NCBI RefSeq assembly: GCF_000755145.1 | Contig: NZ_CP009228.1 | Location: forward strand, 2,732,914 to 2,796,913 | Origin: Treponema putidum | GTDB lineage: Bacteria; Spirochaetota; Spirochaetia; Treponematales; Treponemataceae | Length of the DNA stretch: 64,000 bases | Direction of reading: 5' to 3' | Part shown: positions 17,077 to 25,636 of the stretch, one piece after another | Layout of the letters: each line of letters opens with the position of its first letter | Position numbering within the stretch: position 1 is the first letter of the stretch | The notes under the pieces: generated by a model | What the model was told of the DNA's origin: nothing | Database searches by the model: none | The model's input: only the letters and a program-made list of their open reading frames with translations | Position numbers and translations under genes: made by a program

Positions 17077-17930
17077 TCTGTCTTCTCACTATTTTTTTTA
17101 GCACTATATTCGATACCTTGTTCGGCACATTTATATTCATCCAAAAACCAATTATATACGGCAGTCAACCGTGAAGAAAAAGCTCTTTTTACCCTGCCGC
17201 CTATAAAAGGAAATGTAGGAAATTTAGCAGTACTTGAACAATGGATTAAAATATAATCATCCAAATCATACACGGATATAGATAAGATCATTGCTTCAGG
17301 CTGAAGGGCAATAAGACTCATATCGGGATGTGTAATCTTCTGTTTATTCACGCATATCATACCAATATTATTACCGCTTTTAAAATAACTGTATTTATAA
17401 ATAAAATCTCCGAATGTAGCATCTACTTGACGGGCAAGGATTTGCAAGCCGTCAACTTCTTCATTCAAAGGGTCATCTATCCGTTCATAAACAAAACCGT
17501 CCGAAGTTTTTACCTCTTTTACTGCATGAGATGTCAAATAAAGAGGCCTCATTTCTTGATAGCTGTTTGAAAAATATTCAATACCCTCAAGGCCGGAAAT
17601 ATGACGCATTATTTTAGAAATATCAGGATTATTCGGCCCCTCTTTTTTATACAAAGAGATGAATTCTCCTAAAAACGCAGGTTTTTTTTTCTCCAATAAT
17701 GGAGACATTTTTTCCGAAAGGGCCGAAACAGGCATCATTTCGGGTTTCATATTTGATGCCCCGTATTTTAGTTTAAGTATTTCTTTTTTTTGAACAAGCT
17801 CGGCTGCTATCTTGGGATCAAGAATCTCCGCAAGCCTCTGCTCAATACTACGGCTTGAAAGATTATCGTTTGCAAAAATTGAAAACAGGCAGACCGCAAA
17901 AAATATTAACAACATTTTAATCTTTTTCAT
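17073..17930 (-). CDS. Secreted hypothetical protein (285 aa)
   Basis: The product has a classic signal peptide ([20 protein letters not shown], cleavage near residue 20) and no further membrane segment, so it is probably periplasmic or surface exposed. The body is mixed alpha/beta, with an N-terminal helical region ([19 protein letters not shown]) and a possibly conserved [18 protein letters not shown] stretch near residue 240. I do not recognise the family. It is first of a three-gene exported-protein operon and is translationally coupled to the double PPIase, so it may be a folding client or partner. That is inference. Confidence 0.75.
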   Translation of the reverse strand: MKKIKMLLIFFAVCLFSIFANDNLSSRSIEQRLAEILDPKIAAELVQKKEILKLKYGASNMKPEMMPVSALSEKMSPLLEKKKPAFLGEFISLYKKEGPNNPDISKIMRHISGLEGIEYFSNSYQEMRPLYLTSHAVKEVKTSDGFVYERIDDPLNEEVDGLQILARQVDATFGDFIYKYSYFKSGNNIGMICVNKQKITHPDMSLIALQPEAMILSISVYDLDDYILIHCSSTAKFPTFPFIGGRVKRAFSSRLTAVYNWFLDEYKCAEQGIEYSAKKNSEKTE

Positions 17931-17954
17931 AAAATCTCCAATAAAATTGATTTA

Positions 17955-17993
17955 CCTCGAAGAGGCTTCCTCAATGAGGAGGATTCTTCGAGG
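17955..17993 (-). other. Long hairpin between jag and the 17073 gene
   Basis: CCTCGAAGA (17955-17963) pairs with TCTTCGAGG (17985-17993), with an inner TCCTC/GAGGA stem. No T run follows on the minus strand, so it is better seen as an intercistronic stability hairpin or weak attenuator than a simple terminator. Confidence 0.55.
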
Positions 17994-18013
17994 CCTGAGC
18001 CCGCCTGTTACAT

Positions 18014-18724
18014 TTATATACCTTTGTAGAACACACGAACCTGTTTATATAAACCACTGCCTTCGCTTTTGGTTTCAATATCATTTACGGCATTTAAGGT
18101 TGTATGAATAATTCTGCGCTCATAAGGATTAAGAGGTTCCAAAAGCTGTGACTTCTTTGTCATACGTACCTTATCGGCGACATCATAGGCCATTCGGACA
18201 AGAAGTTCTTCTCTTCTCATTCTATAACTTTCACAATCCACAGATACCCGTGTATAAGCATGGCCTATGGTGCCGGCATATACATTTGCCAGAAGCTGAA
18301 TAGCATCTAAATTTTTACCTTTTTTGCCTATCAGCATTGCAGCATCCTTAGAGTTAATTCTATAAGAAAAATGTTTTTTATCGCAAGCAATTAATGACAC
18401 AGAGCAATCATAGCCTATTTTTTCAATCATAGTCTGAATAAAAATTCTTGTTTTTTCTGAGCCTTCTGAAATTTCCTCAGAAGTTCTTACATCCGGCTCT
18501 TCTTCAAACTTTTCGACTTCCGAATCTTCCTCTACATTGTTATGCGCATTATTCTTTAACGATTCATCAACATGCACTCTTATCCTCGCATACCCTTTTT
18601 TAAACAAGGAATTTTTTTGAATTTCCAAAATTTCAACATCAAACTGATCTTTTTCAAGACCGAGTTCAGCTACTGCAATATCAATAGCATCCCGTTCTGT
18701 TTTTCCTTCAAATTCATATATCAT
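18014..18724 (-). CDS. jag: KH/R3H RNA-binding protein Jag (KhpB)
   Basis: This cytoplasmic RNA-binding protein is encoded next to yidC in many bacteria. The 236-residue product has a Jag N-terminal domain (residues 1-50; YEFEGKTERDAIDIAVAELG), an acidic linker, and a KH domain with GKKGKNLDAIQLLANVYAG around residue 135. A C-terminal R3H-like region follows (VDCESYRMRREELLVRMA to PLNPYERRIIHTTLN). It probably affects small-RNA or mRNA function connected to envelope growth. It is last in rpmH-rnpA-yidD-yidC-jag, 21 bases after yidC. Confidence 0.92.
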   Translation of the reverse strand: MIYEFEGKTERDAIDIAVAELGLEKDQFDVEILEIQKNSLFKKGYARIRVHVDESLKNNAHNNVEEDSEVEKFEEEPDVRTSEEISEGSEKTRIFIQTMIEKIGYDCSVSLIACDKKHFSYRINSKDAAMLIGKKGKNLDAIQLLANVYAGTIGHAYTRVSVDCESYRMRREELLVRMAYDVADKVRMTKKSQLLEPLNPYERRIIHTTLNAVNDIETKSEGSGLYKQVRVFYKGI

Positions 18725-18745
18725 ATCTATTCTCCCATAATAAAA

Positions 18746-20500
18746 TTATTCTTTATTCTTCATCGACTTATTGATTATAATCTGCTGTAAAAGCATCAAT
18801 ATATTGGAAAATGTCCAGAACAATAAAAGTCCCGAAGGTGCATTATAAAAAAGGAAGAAAAAGAAAACCGGCATAAAATACAGCATTATCTTCATAGAAG
18901 GATTTTGCTGAGACTGACCCGGAGTCTGCGTCAGCTTACTATGCAAAAGCTGAGAAACGGTATAAATGATAGGAAGCAATCTTAAATCCGTCCAATTTAA
19001 AAATGGAATAGTGAAACCGAATTTCAAAACACTATCACCCACCGACAGATCAGGAATCCAGCCGGGAATAAAACTTGCTCCTCGGAATTCGAAATAATTA
19101 TTAAATAATCCGAACATAGCAAACAAAAACGGAAGCTGAATAAGCAAAGGCAAACAACCCGATGCAGGATTATAACCGGCTTCTTTATAAAATTTAACCA
19201 TTTCTGCATTAAGTTTTTGAGGATTATTTTTATACTTTTGCTGAAGCTCATTAATCTGAGGCTGAAGTTCCTGCATCCTCTTTGTGGCCTTAGAACTTTT
19301 TTGGGTAAGCGGGAAAAAGATTACACGCATTAAAAGAGTAAGTAAAAGAAGGGCTACACCCCAGTTAGGAACAATTTTATATAAAAGCTCCATAATAAAT
19401 TTTAAAATTTTTTCCAATGGGGCTAAAAAGCCGCTTGAAGCAGCAAGGCTGTCTATTCGTAGATTTTCATAACCGTAATTATTGGCTGCCGCAGAATTAT
19501 AAGAGTTTAATATCTTTTCGGAACTAGGCCCTATGTAAACTCTATATTGGTCATAAGCTGCATTTCCTACAATAGGCTGTCTTGAAATAAAAAATTGAGA
19601 ATTGTGAAGTTTTGCTCCTTCTTCCTTCAAGCCGGAAAAAAACATTTTTTGAATAGGGTCTTTGGGTACAACGATAAAAGAAAAGTACTTACCTGAAACG
19701 CTTACCCAAGAAGCTAAATCGTTTACAGTCTTCGTTTTTCCGTCTGTAATACTTCGATCTTCTTTTTTCTTTTCATTTGCAAAATATGAAAGGGCTCTGT
19801 ATTCGTATTTATCGTTTGCTTTATCCCATTCAGGACCGATCTGAGGAGCACTGCGTAAAGTATAAGCGCTATCACCGAAAGAAATCCCCTTCATTCCTTC
19901 TTTTCCGTCAATTGCGATTTCAAGGGTAAACATATAATCGCCCGGAATAAAGATATAGCGTTTTGCAAGAGTAAAAACGGTTTCCGAACCGTCCATATTT
20001 TTTAGCTTTATATCCCGATAAAAGCCTATCTGCTTTCTTCCGTCGGAAAGATTTTCTTCTTTTACATTAAAAAGTAAATCAACAGCTTGAGCATCGGGGC
20101 CTCCGAAAGCTAAAGAAAGAGCTCTGTTCTTTTCGGTAACATTTTCTATCATTTCAACACGCTCATCACTTTTTGCTGAAGCATGTTCCTTTAATTTATA
20201 AGAAATAATATCTCCGCCCTTGTTTGTAAAAACAGCACGGATAATATCGGTCTCAATAACGTAGGTTTGTTCTCTTGAAGGATAATCCGAATCTGCAACA
20301 GCCTCAATCATCAAATTTGAAATTTGGTTTGAAGAAGTTTGAACGGCATTTTCAGATGGACTCGGATTTTGCCCCTGAGCCTGAGCAACAGGTTTTTGGG
20401 GAACATTATATTCGGTAGGGAAGTATTTTTGCTGGATATACAGCCACCCTCCGAAAACAAGCATTGACAGCACAACGGCCAAAACAGTATTTTTTTTCAA
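18746..20500 (-). CDS. yidC: Membrane protein insertase YidC
   Basis: YidC inserts and folds inner-membrane proteins alone or with SecYEG. I start at TTG 20500 (then KKNTVLAVVLSMLVFGGWLY), six bases after TTGGAG, giving 584 residues. Frames extending further upstream read into the repeat element. Residues 3-20 form the first helix, then a long Gram-negative-type periplasmic domain (about 25-350). The conserved Oxa1 core follows, with FPLTQKSSKATKRMQELQPQ, GYNPASGCLPLLIQLPFLFA and the C-terminal helices ending in KSMKNKE. It is preceded by one copy of the four-hairpin element. Confidence 0.93.
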   Translation of the reverse strand: MKKNTVLAVVLSMLVFGGWLYIQQKYFPTEYNVPQKPVAQAQGQNPSPSENAVQTSSNQISNLMIEAVADSDYPSREQTYVIETDIIRAVFTNKGGDIISYKLKEHASAKSDERVEMIENVTEKNRALSLAFGGPDAQAVDLLFNVKEENLSDGRKQIGFYRDIKLKNMDGSETVFTLAKRYIFIPGDYMFTLEIAIDGKEGMKGISFGDSAYTLRSAPQIGPEWDKANDKYEYRALSYFANEKKKEDRSITDGKTKTVNDLASWVSVSGKYFSFIVVPKDPIQKMFFSGLKEEGAKLHNSQFFISRQPIVGNAAYDQYRVYIGPSSEKILNSYNSAAANNYGYENLRIDSLAASSGFLAPLEKILKFIMELLYKIVPNWGVALLLLTLLMRVIFFPLTQKSSKATKRMQELQPQINELQQKYKNNPQKLNAEMVKFYKEAGYNPASGCLPLLIQLPFLFAMFGLFNNYFEFRGASFIPGWIPDLSVGDSVLKFGFTIPFLNWTDLRLLPIIYTVSQLLHSKLTQTPGQSQQNPSMKIMLYFMPVFFFFLFYNAPSGLLLFWTFSNILMLLQQIIINKSMKNKE

Positions 20501-20506
20501 TTGTAA

Positions 20507-20676
20507 CTCCAATAAAAACTTTTTGCAGCAAATATTAATTTGCAAAAAAAGTTTTTTCAAGTAGTTTTGCTTTTGCAAAACTACATACAATAATGCGATG
20601 TTTTGTGCTTTGCACAAAACTCGAAGATAAACAGTGAGGCAGTATTTCTGCCGAGCTGTTTATCATAACTCTTATA
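20507..20676 (-). repeat. Four-hairpin leader element, copy A (before yidC)
   Basis: Read on the minus strand, this 170-base element starts with TATAAGAG and contains four stem-loops. Stem 1 is GATAAACAG/CTGTTTATC (20664-20656 with 20634-20626). Stem 2 is GTTTTGTGC/GCACAAAAC (20620-20600). Stem 3 is GTAGTTTTGC/GCAAAACTAC (20584-20561). Stem 4 is AAAAACTTTTT with an inner GCAAAT stem (20556-20514). It ends with TTGGAG, the ribosome-binding site of yidC. Copy B lies at 53759-53928 on the plus strand with conserved linkers and compensating stem changes. Confidence 0.85.
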
Positions 20677-20687
20677 GGTTAATCATT

Positions 20688-20909
20688 TTAGGGAACAGGA
20701 TCGTATCCTCCTTTACAAAAAGGATTACACCTCAAAATCCTAAGCAAAGCCATACCGCTTCCCTTAAACGGGCCGTATTTTTTTATGCTTTCGATAGCAT
20801 ATTGCGAACAAGTGGGTTCATACCTGCAGCTAGGCGGAAAATGAGGAGAAACAGCCTTTTGATAAAAGATTATACAAGCACATAAAAAACTTACTAAAAG
20901 TTTTCTCAT
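20688..20909 (-). CDS. yidD: Membrane protein insertion efficiency factor YidD
   Basis: This 73-residue protein belongs to the YidD family, which binds the inner face of the membrane and assists YidC-dependent insertion. The hallmark cysteine-rich pattern is clear: [28 protein letters not shown], then [22 protein letters not shown]. An N-terminal amphipathic or hydrophobic stretch ([15 protein letters not shown]) gives peripheral or single-pass membrane contact. It overlaps the end of rnpA by four bases and is separated from yidC by repeat copy A. Confidence 0.95.
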   Translation of the reverse strand: MRKLLVSFLCACIIFYQKAVSPHFPPSCRYEPTCSQYAIESIKKYGPFKGSGMALLRILRCNPFCKGGYDPVP

Positions 20910-21262
20910 AAAGCCTCATCATTATACATTTTCGCTTTTAAAAAGAGGGCGGTAAGTTGTTCTAAACGAAGAGAATAAGAATCCTTTTCTGAAAAAACCA
21001 GCAGGATAATGTCGTTTCCCGTTTTTAACCTATGTTTTATATGTCTATAGGCCTCTTTTGATATTCTCCGAGACCTGTTCCGCATCACTGCGGAACCGAA
21101 ACCTCGCCGAAAAGTACATAAGAATCGATTGTACTCCAATCCATTAGGCAGGGTGAACAAACTAACTCCATTTAAGCTAAGTTTAAGGCCTTTTTTAAAT
21201 ACGGCCCTAATACATGATCGATCTCTTAACCGTTCTTCTCCGGAAAATGTAAAATTACTCAC
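20906..21262 (-). CDS. rnpA: Ribonuclease P protein component
   Basis: RnpA is the basic protein subunit that helps the RNase P ribozyme mature tRNA 5' ends. The 118-residue product has the normal length. It carries the signature [22 protein letters not shown] (about residues 53-74), with the RNR core of the RNA-binding motif, after [15 protein letters not shown]. The start is GTG 21262, 12 bases after the rpmH stop; the ribosome-binding site is weak, so coupling to rpmH is likely. Confidence 0.94.
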   Translation of the reverse strand: MSNFTFSGEERLRDRSCIRAVFKKGLKLSLNGVSLFTLPNGLEYNRFLCTFRRGFGSAVMRNRSRRISKEAYRHIKHRLKTGNDIILLVFSEKDSYSLRLEQLTALFLKAKMYNDEAL

Positions 21263-21273
21263 TCAAGAGAAGA

Positions 21274-21429
21274 TTAGAACGGTTTTTTTTCGTCGGAAGC
21301 TGAAAGCTTGCGTCTGCCCTTTGCTCTGCGGCGGCTTAAAATAGCCCTTCCGCCCTTTGTCTTCATAAGTGCACGGAATCCGAAGCGTCGAACCCGCTTT
21401 GTTTTACTTGGTTGATATGTCCGTTTCAT
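21274..21429 (-). CDS. rpmH: 50S ribosomal protein L34
   Basis: This 51-residue, strongly basic protein begins [18 protein letters not shown], the invariant L34 start, and continues [20 protein letters not shown]. It ends with a short tail, [13 protein letters not shown]. An AAGGAG ribosome-binding site lies upstream of ATG 21429. It heads the rpmH-rnpA-yidD-yidC-jag operon from a strong promoter at 21505-21533. In many bacteria dnaA lies beside rpmH, but no dnaA is present here. Confidence 0.96.
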   Translation of the reverse strand: MKRTYQPSKTKRVRRFGFRALMKTKGGRAILSRRRAKGRRKLSASDEKKPF

Positions 21430-21504
21430 AAACTAGACTCCTTATATTATAGAACGGGAACCCCCGCTCAAAGATTTCACTATAAATCACGTTACGGATT
21501 GTAG

Positions 21505-21533
21505 ATTATATCAATTAAGGGGATAAAAGTCAA
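21505..21533 (-). promoter_or_regulatory. Promoter of rpmH-rnpA-yidD-yidC-jag
   Basis: On the minus strand TTGACT (21533-21528), exactly 17 bases, then a perfect TATAAT (21510-21505), about 75 bases before the rpmH ATG. A second TATAAT at 21451-21446 lacks a well-spaced -35. Confidence 0.8.
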
Positions 21534-21577
21534 GAGTTTTTAAACATATTGTTTTAAAACATTGTCTCAATAATTTT

Positions 21578-22864
21578 TTAAGGCTTAAGTTTATACACCC
21601 GTATTCTATTATCCAAAAAATCGGATAGAACTATTGTTTTACCGTCGGGTGAAACGTCCAAGCCCGTAGGCTGATTACCGGCTTCAATGCTTTCAATACG
21701 GGTAAAGGTTTTTGTATCGATTATATCAAGACGGCCGAATACATAACCAGCATATAAATACCCTTTATCGGGATTATTCGGCCCGCGGCATGAAACATAG
21801 AGAAGGGTTTTATCGGGTGAAAGCTGAATAGTATTCGGATTAAAAAACACCTTGATACTTGCAATAAGTTTATCTTCATCCATAGAATAAACTTCAACAA
21901 TATTATTTTTCATATCGGAAACGTAGATGAGCTTACGGTCATAATCTGTAACGATGTGCCGCTTTGCCCCCTTTACCCCGCCTTCGTAAACGGTTTTATA
22001 ATCGGCTAAAGATTTTTTTATAAGTTTACATTGGGAATTACCGGCAGAATCTTCAAATTGTGCACAATAGATAAATTTTCCGTCTTGAGAAAAGGCCATA
22101 CCTCTCGGAACAGCCTTAGTTTTTATTTTACTTTCTTCTTTATAAGAAGAAGGATCTATAACGCTTATATCATGGGAAGTCCAATTACTCAAATAGACCT
22201 TATCAAGGCCGGCATTATAAGCCATGACCTTACTCCATGTACCTGTAGATTTTATAGTTCTTTTATACTCAAAAGATGTAAGATCAAAGATATGAATTGA
22301 GGCTGTGGGCATTTGGCTGACCCATAACTCGTTTTTATGCTTTAGCACTAAAGACTCTACAAAGCCGAACTTTTCGGCATATTCCTTTGGAGGAGAAATT
22401 CTTTTTGTGTCTCCGCTTTCTATATCTATTAGATCGAATCCCGACCCGTCAAGGAGAGCTGCTGCAACGGTTTTATCGTTTACAAAGGTTACGCTCTTAG
22501 GTTTTCTTCCTGTAGAAAAGACCTTAACTACATCATATTTTGAATCTATGGGAGAAAGAACAACAAAGACTTTTTTATTTTCTATCGATGTTAAATCTAA
22601 AATATGAGTGCGGAAGCCTTCTTTTTTTATCACAATGGAAGCAGTCCTATCTTTTAGATTAAAACTCAAATGCCCCAATGTTTTATCTGAAGATATGAGT
22701 TTAGGTTCAACTTTAAGTCCATCAGCAAAAAATTCCGCATTTTTATACGGTTGAAGATTAAGATCAAAAACAAATTCCGCAAAGAGCGATAGAGCCGAAA
22801 GAAAAAATAAAAATACAAGCAATCTTTTTTTCAGAAAACATAAAGAATTAACAGATAATTTCAT
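21578..22864 (-). CDS. Exported beta-propeller (YVTN-repeat-like) protein
   Basis: The 428-residue protein has a signal peptide (RLLVFLFFLSALSLFA) and a short N-terminal PEGA-like region (VFDLNLQPYKNAEFF). At least six blade repeats of the YVTN/NHL kind follow. Repeat landmarks are VSFVNDKTVAAALLDGSGFD, AYNAGLDKVYLSNWTSHDIS, AFSQDGKFIYCAQFED, DYDRKLIYVSDMKNNIVEVY, LSPDKTLLYVSCRGPNN and VSPDGKTIVLSDFLDNRIRV. The fold suggests a periplasmic or surface scaffold, with no catalytic motif visible. It is monocistronic, convergent with nothing and divergent from troA. Confidence 0.8.
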   Translation of the reverse strand: MKLSVNSLCFLKKRLLVFLFFLSALSLFAEFVFDLNLQPYKNAEFFADGLKVEPKLISSDKTLGHLSFNLKDRTASIVIKKEGFRTHILDLTSIENKKVFVVLSPIDSKYDVVKVFSTGRKPKSVTFVNDKTVAAALLDGSGFDLIDIESGDTKRISPPKEYAEKFGFVESLVLKHKNELWVSQMPTASIHIFDLTSFEYKRTIKSTGTWSKVMAYNAGLDKVYLSNWTSHDISVIDPSSYKEESKIKTKAVPRGMAFSQDGKFIYCAQFEDSAGNSQCKLIKKSLADYKTVYEGGVKGAKRHIVTDYDRKLIYVSDMKNNIVEVYSMDEDKLIASIKVFFNPNTIQLSPDKTLLYVSCRGPNNPDKGYLYAGYVFGRLDIIDTKTFTRIESIEAGNQPTGLDVSPDGKTIVLSDFLDNRIRVYKLKP

Positions 22865-22907
22865 AAATTTATTTTGCTTGTTTTACAAATACTTGTCAAT
22901 AGGACGC

Positions 22908-22936
22908 TTGACATCTTTTTTCTTTTTTGATATATT
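22908..22936 (+). promoter_or_regulatory. Promoter of the tro operon
   Basis: A perfect TTGACA (22908-22913), 17 bases, then TATATT (22931-22936), immediately followed by the palindromic operator at 22946-22963. Confidence 0.8.
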
Positions 22937-22945
22937 ATAATTATA

Positions 22946-22963
22946 ATTTTGATGTATCAAAAT
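22946..22963. promoter_or_regulatory. Perfect palindrome, probable TroR operator
   Basis: ATTTTGAT-GT-ATCAAAAT is an 18-bp perfect dyad placed at the predicted transcription start of troA, just before its AGGAG site. Position and symmetry fit a DtxR-family repressor site. The cognate regulator TroR is encoded by the last gene of the operon. Confidence 0.7.
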
Positions 22964-22975
22964 AGGAGAATTATT

Positions 22976-23923
22976 ATGAATATAAAAAAAATATTTGATT
23001 TAAAAATAGTAAGTCTTTTTTTATTATTGGGCTTAGTATTTTTTTCCTGCTCAAAACAAGAACAAAAAACGGATATATCTGAAACGGAAGGCAAAATAAA
23101 AGTTACGACAACAATCGGTATGATATCCGATATTGCAAAGATTATAGGGGGCAATGAGGTAGATGTGCACGCTCTTATGGGAGCGGGAGTAGACCCTCAC
23201 CTTTACAGAGCGAGTGCAGGAGATATGGAAAAACTTCAAAATGCCGACATTATTTTTTACAATGGTCTTCATCTTGAAGCAAAAATGGGGGATGTTTTGA
23301 AAAAAATATCTTCTACCCGCAAAACAATAGCGGTGGCGGAAAACATACCAAAAGAATATCTGTTGCCATTTGAGGAAAACGAATTTGATCCTCATGTTTG
23401 GTTTGACGTAAAACTATGGAAATATGCAGCTGAATCGGTATATAAAACTCTAGCGGAATTTGCTCCGCAAAAAAAAGAAATCTTTAAAGAAAACTATGAG
23501 GCCTATCTTGCAAAACTTAATGAGCTCGATGAGTTTATCAAAAAGAGAGCGTCGGAAATTCCTCAAGAAAAAAGAGTTTTAGTTACGGCTCATGATGCCT
23601 TTAACTATTTTAGCAGAGCCTACGGTTTTGAAGTAAGAGGTTTGCAGGGAATAAGTACCGTAAGCGAGGCCGGGGCAAAAGATGTACACGACCTTGCAAA
23701 TTTTATCACTGAAAGAAAACTTCCGGCTATTTTTGTAGAAAGTTCGGTTCCTGAAAAAAATGTAAAAGCCTTGCAGGAAGCCGTAAAAGCCAGAGGCTAC
23801 AATGTTTCTATCGGAGGAGAGCTTTTTTCGGATGCTATGGGCGATGAAGGCAGTTTTGAAGGCACCTATATAGGAATGCTCACTCATAATATAAACACAA
23901 TAATAGATGCTTTAAAAAAGTAA
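22976..23923 (+). CDS. troA: Metal-binding lipoprotein TroA
   Basis: TroA is the periplasmic solute-binding protein for Zn/Mn/Fe uptake (cluster A-I). I start at ATG 22976, six bases after AGGAG, giving 315 residues. The signal peptide ends in lipobox VFFSC. Metal ligands are recognisable: His in GVDPHLYRA, His in FDPHVWFD, His in [10 protein letters not shown] and Asp in [10 protein letters not shown]. It is the first gene of troABCDR and adjoins the predicted TroR operator, so expression should fall when metal is plentiful. Confidence 0.95.
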   Translation: MNIKKIFDLKIVSLFLLLGLVFFSCSKQEQKTDISETEGKIKVTTTIGMISDIAKIIGGNEVDVHALMGAGVDPHLYRASAGDMEKLQNADIIFYNGLHLEAKMGDVLKKISSTRKTIAVAENIPKEYLLPFEENEFDPHVWFDVKLWKYAAESVYKTLAEFAPQKKEIFKENYEAYLAKLNELDEFIKKRASEIPQEKRVLVTAHDAFNYFSRAYGFEVRGLQGISTVSEAGAKDVHDLANFITERKLPAIFVESSVPEKNVKALQEAVKARGYNVSIGGELFSDAMGDEGSFEGTYIGMLTHNINTIIDALKK

Positions 23924-23949
23924 GTGCTTATTCCAAGAAGGATGATTTT

Positions 23950-24711
23950 ATGAACACATGTTGTACAGAACATTCAAAAGAAAACTTAATTCCGGCTTTT
24001 TGTGTTGAAGACCTCACCCTAGCCTATCGAGAAAAGCCTGTACTCTGGGATATAGATGTATGCGTACCTCAAGGCGCCATGGAAGCTGTAGTCGGCCCAA
24101 ACGGAGCCGGAAAATCGACACTTCTTAAAGCCATGATGGGCATCCTTCCTATAGCATCGGGAGAAATAAAAATTTTAGGAAAGTCCTATAAATCTCAAAG
24201 AAAAAGAATAGCTTACGTACCTCAGAGAAATTCGGTCGATTGGGACTTTCCTACTACAGTCTTAGATGTTGTTTTAATGGGATCGTACGGGAACTTAGGA
24301 TGGATAAAAAGACCCGGCCAAAAAGAAAAAACGGAAGCTCTATCGGCATTGGAAAAGGTAGGCATGCTTGAATTTGCAAAACGGCAAATAAGCGAACTTT
24401 CAGGAGGTCAACAGCAAAGAGTCTTTTTGGCAAGAGCTCTTGTCCAAAATGCTGATCTTTATTTTATGGATGAACCCTTTCAAGGAGTTGATGCAGCAAC
24501 CGAACAGGCTATCGTAAGACTTTTAAAAGAATTAAAAGCCGATGGAAAAACACTTTTAGTGGTTCATCATGATCTTCAAACCGTAAAAGATTACTTTGAC
24601 AGAGTGCTCTTATTAAATGTAAGATTAATAGCTGAGGGAAGAGTTGAAGAAGTTTTTACCGAAGAAAATTTAAGAAAAACCTATGGAGGAAGAATAGCTT
24701 ACAATTCTTAA
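23950..24711 (+). CDS. troB: Metal ABC transporter ATP-binding protein TroB
   Basis: This 253-residue cytoplasmic ATPase energises the TroCD permease. Walker [10 protein letters not shown] lies at about residues 49-57, the Q-loop in [16 protein letters not shown], the signature [15 protein letters not shown] and Walker [15 protein letters not shown] follow, and the switch His is in LVVHHDLQT. The N-terminus is slightly extended and has two adjacent cysteines ([12 protein letters not shown]), which is unusual and might bind metal. The ribosome-binding site is AAGGATG. Confidence 0.94.
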   Translation: MNTCCTEHSKENLIPAFCVEDLTLAYREKPVLWDIDVCVPQGAMEAVVGPNGAGKSTLLKAMMGILPIASGEIKILGKSYKSQRKRIAYVPQRNSVDWDFPTTVLDVVLMGSYGNLGWIKRPGQKEKTEALSALEKVGMLEFAKRQISELSGGQQQRVFLARALVQNADLYFMDEPFQGVDAATEQAIVRLLKELKADGKTLLVVHHDLQTVKDYFDRVLLLNVRLIAEGRVEEVFTEENLRKTYGGRIAYNS

Positions 24712-24716
24712 AAAAA

Positions 24717-25631
24717 ATGAATTATATAATAAATTTTTTTGCAGATTATACTTTAAGAAATGTGTTTTTGGGAACAATGCTTTTAGGAATAGGATCAGGG
24801 ATTGTGGGAAGTTTTGCTGTTTTACGCAAACAAAGTTTACTCGGAGATGCGGTTGCACATGCTGCCCTTCCAGGAGTAGTAATAGCTTTTTTAATCACAG
24901 GTTCTAAAATGACTCTTCCCCTTTTAATAGGAGGAGGTCTTACCGGCCTTCTCGGAACGATTTTTATAAACAGCATCGTAAATAACTCAAAAGTTGACAC
25001 AGATGCGGCTCAAGGCATTGTATTGGGTGTATTTTTAGGTTTAGGCTTCTTACTTTTAACCTATGTTCAAAAATTACCCGGGGCAGGAAAAAGCGGCCTT
25101 GACAAATTTATATTCGGTCAAGCAGCAACTATCACACAGCAAGATGTAATAATAATTTTTATAGTTGAAGTCTTTATTCTTATAAACATTATACTCTTCT
25201 GGAAAGAACTTAAAATATCTACTTTTGATTCTGAGTTTTCTCAATCAATAGGTTTTTCACCTAAAATAATAGAATTAGTTTTAACTGTTTTAATTGTAAT
25301 TACAATAGTTATAGGAATACAATCGGTAGGTGTAATTCTTATGAGTGCTCTTTTACTTGCACCGGCAGCAGCTGCAAGACAGTGGACGGATAAATTAAGC
25401 GTTATGTGCATATTATCGGCTCTTTTTGGAGCTGCATCAGGAATGGGCGGAGCCGTAATTTCTTCGCAAGTTGTAAAAATGCCTACAGGTCCTATAATAG
25501 TTTGTTTTTTAACGGGCTTTACAATTATTTCAATCCTATTTAGCCCTCACAGAGGAATTATTCAGGCAAAAATAAAAAAACTTTATATTAAAAATAAAAT
25601 GCTTAAAAAAATAAAAGAGGTAAAAAATTAA
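24717..25631 (+). CDS. troC: Metal ABC transporter permease TroC
   Basis: This 304-residue ABC-3 family inner-membrane permease has about eight or nine helices. Family landmarks are SFAVLRKQSLLGDAVAHAALPGVV (near residue 32), DTDAAQGIVLGVFLGLGFLLL (near 94) and VGVILMSALLLAPAAAARQW (near 204). It forms a heteromeric or paired channel with TroD. It begins five bases after troB and has a Lys-rich cytoplasmic tail. Confidence 0.93.
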   Translation: MNYIINFFADYTLRNVFLGTMLLGIGSGIVGSFAVLRKQSLLGDAVAHAALPGVVIAFLITGSKMTLPLLIGGGLTGLLGTIFINSIVNNSKVDTDAAQGIVLGVFLGLGFLLLTYVQKLPGAGKSGLDKFIFGQAATITQQDVIIIFIVEVFILINIILFWKELKISTFDSEFSQSIGFSPKIIELVLTVLIVITIVIGIQSVGVILMSALLLAPAAAARQWTDKLSVMCILSALFGAASGMGGAVISSQVVKMPTGPIIVCFLTGFTIISILFSPHRGIIQAKIKKLYIKNKMLKKIKEVKN

Positions 25632-25636
25632 ACTTT

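Noticed and set aside
20501..20617. Extended yidC start reading through the repeat element
   Set aside because: The extension translates hairpin sequence into non-conserved residues. TTG 20500 has a correctly spaced TTGGAG and begins with a normal YidC first helix.
20688..21429. Replication origin beside rpmH-rnpA
   Set aside because: The gene order is typical of an origin neighbourhood, but there is no dnaA, no dnaN and no cluster of DnaA-box-like sequences that I can see.
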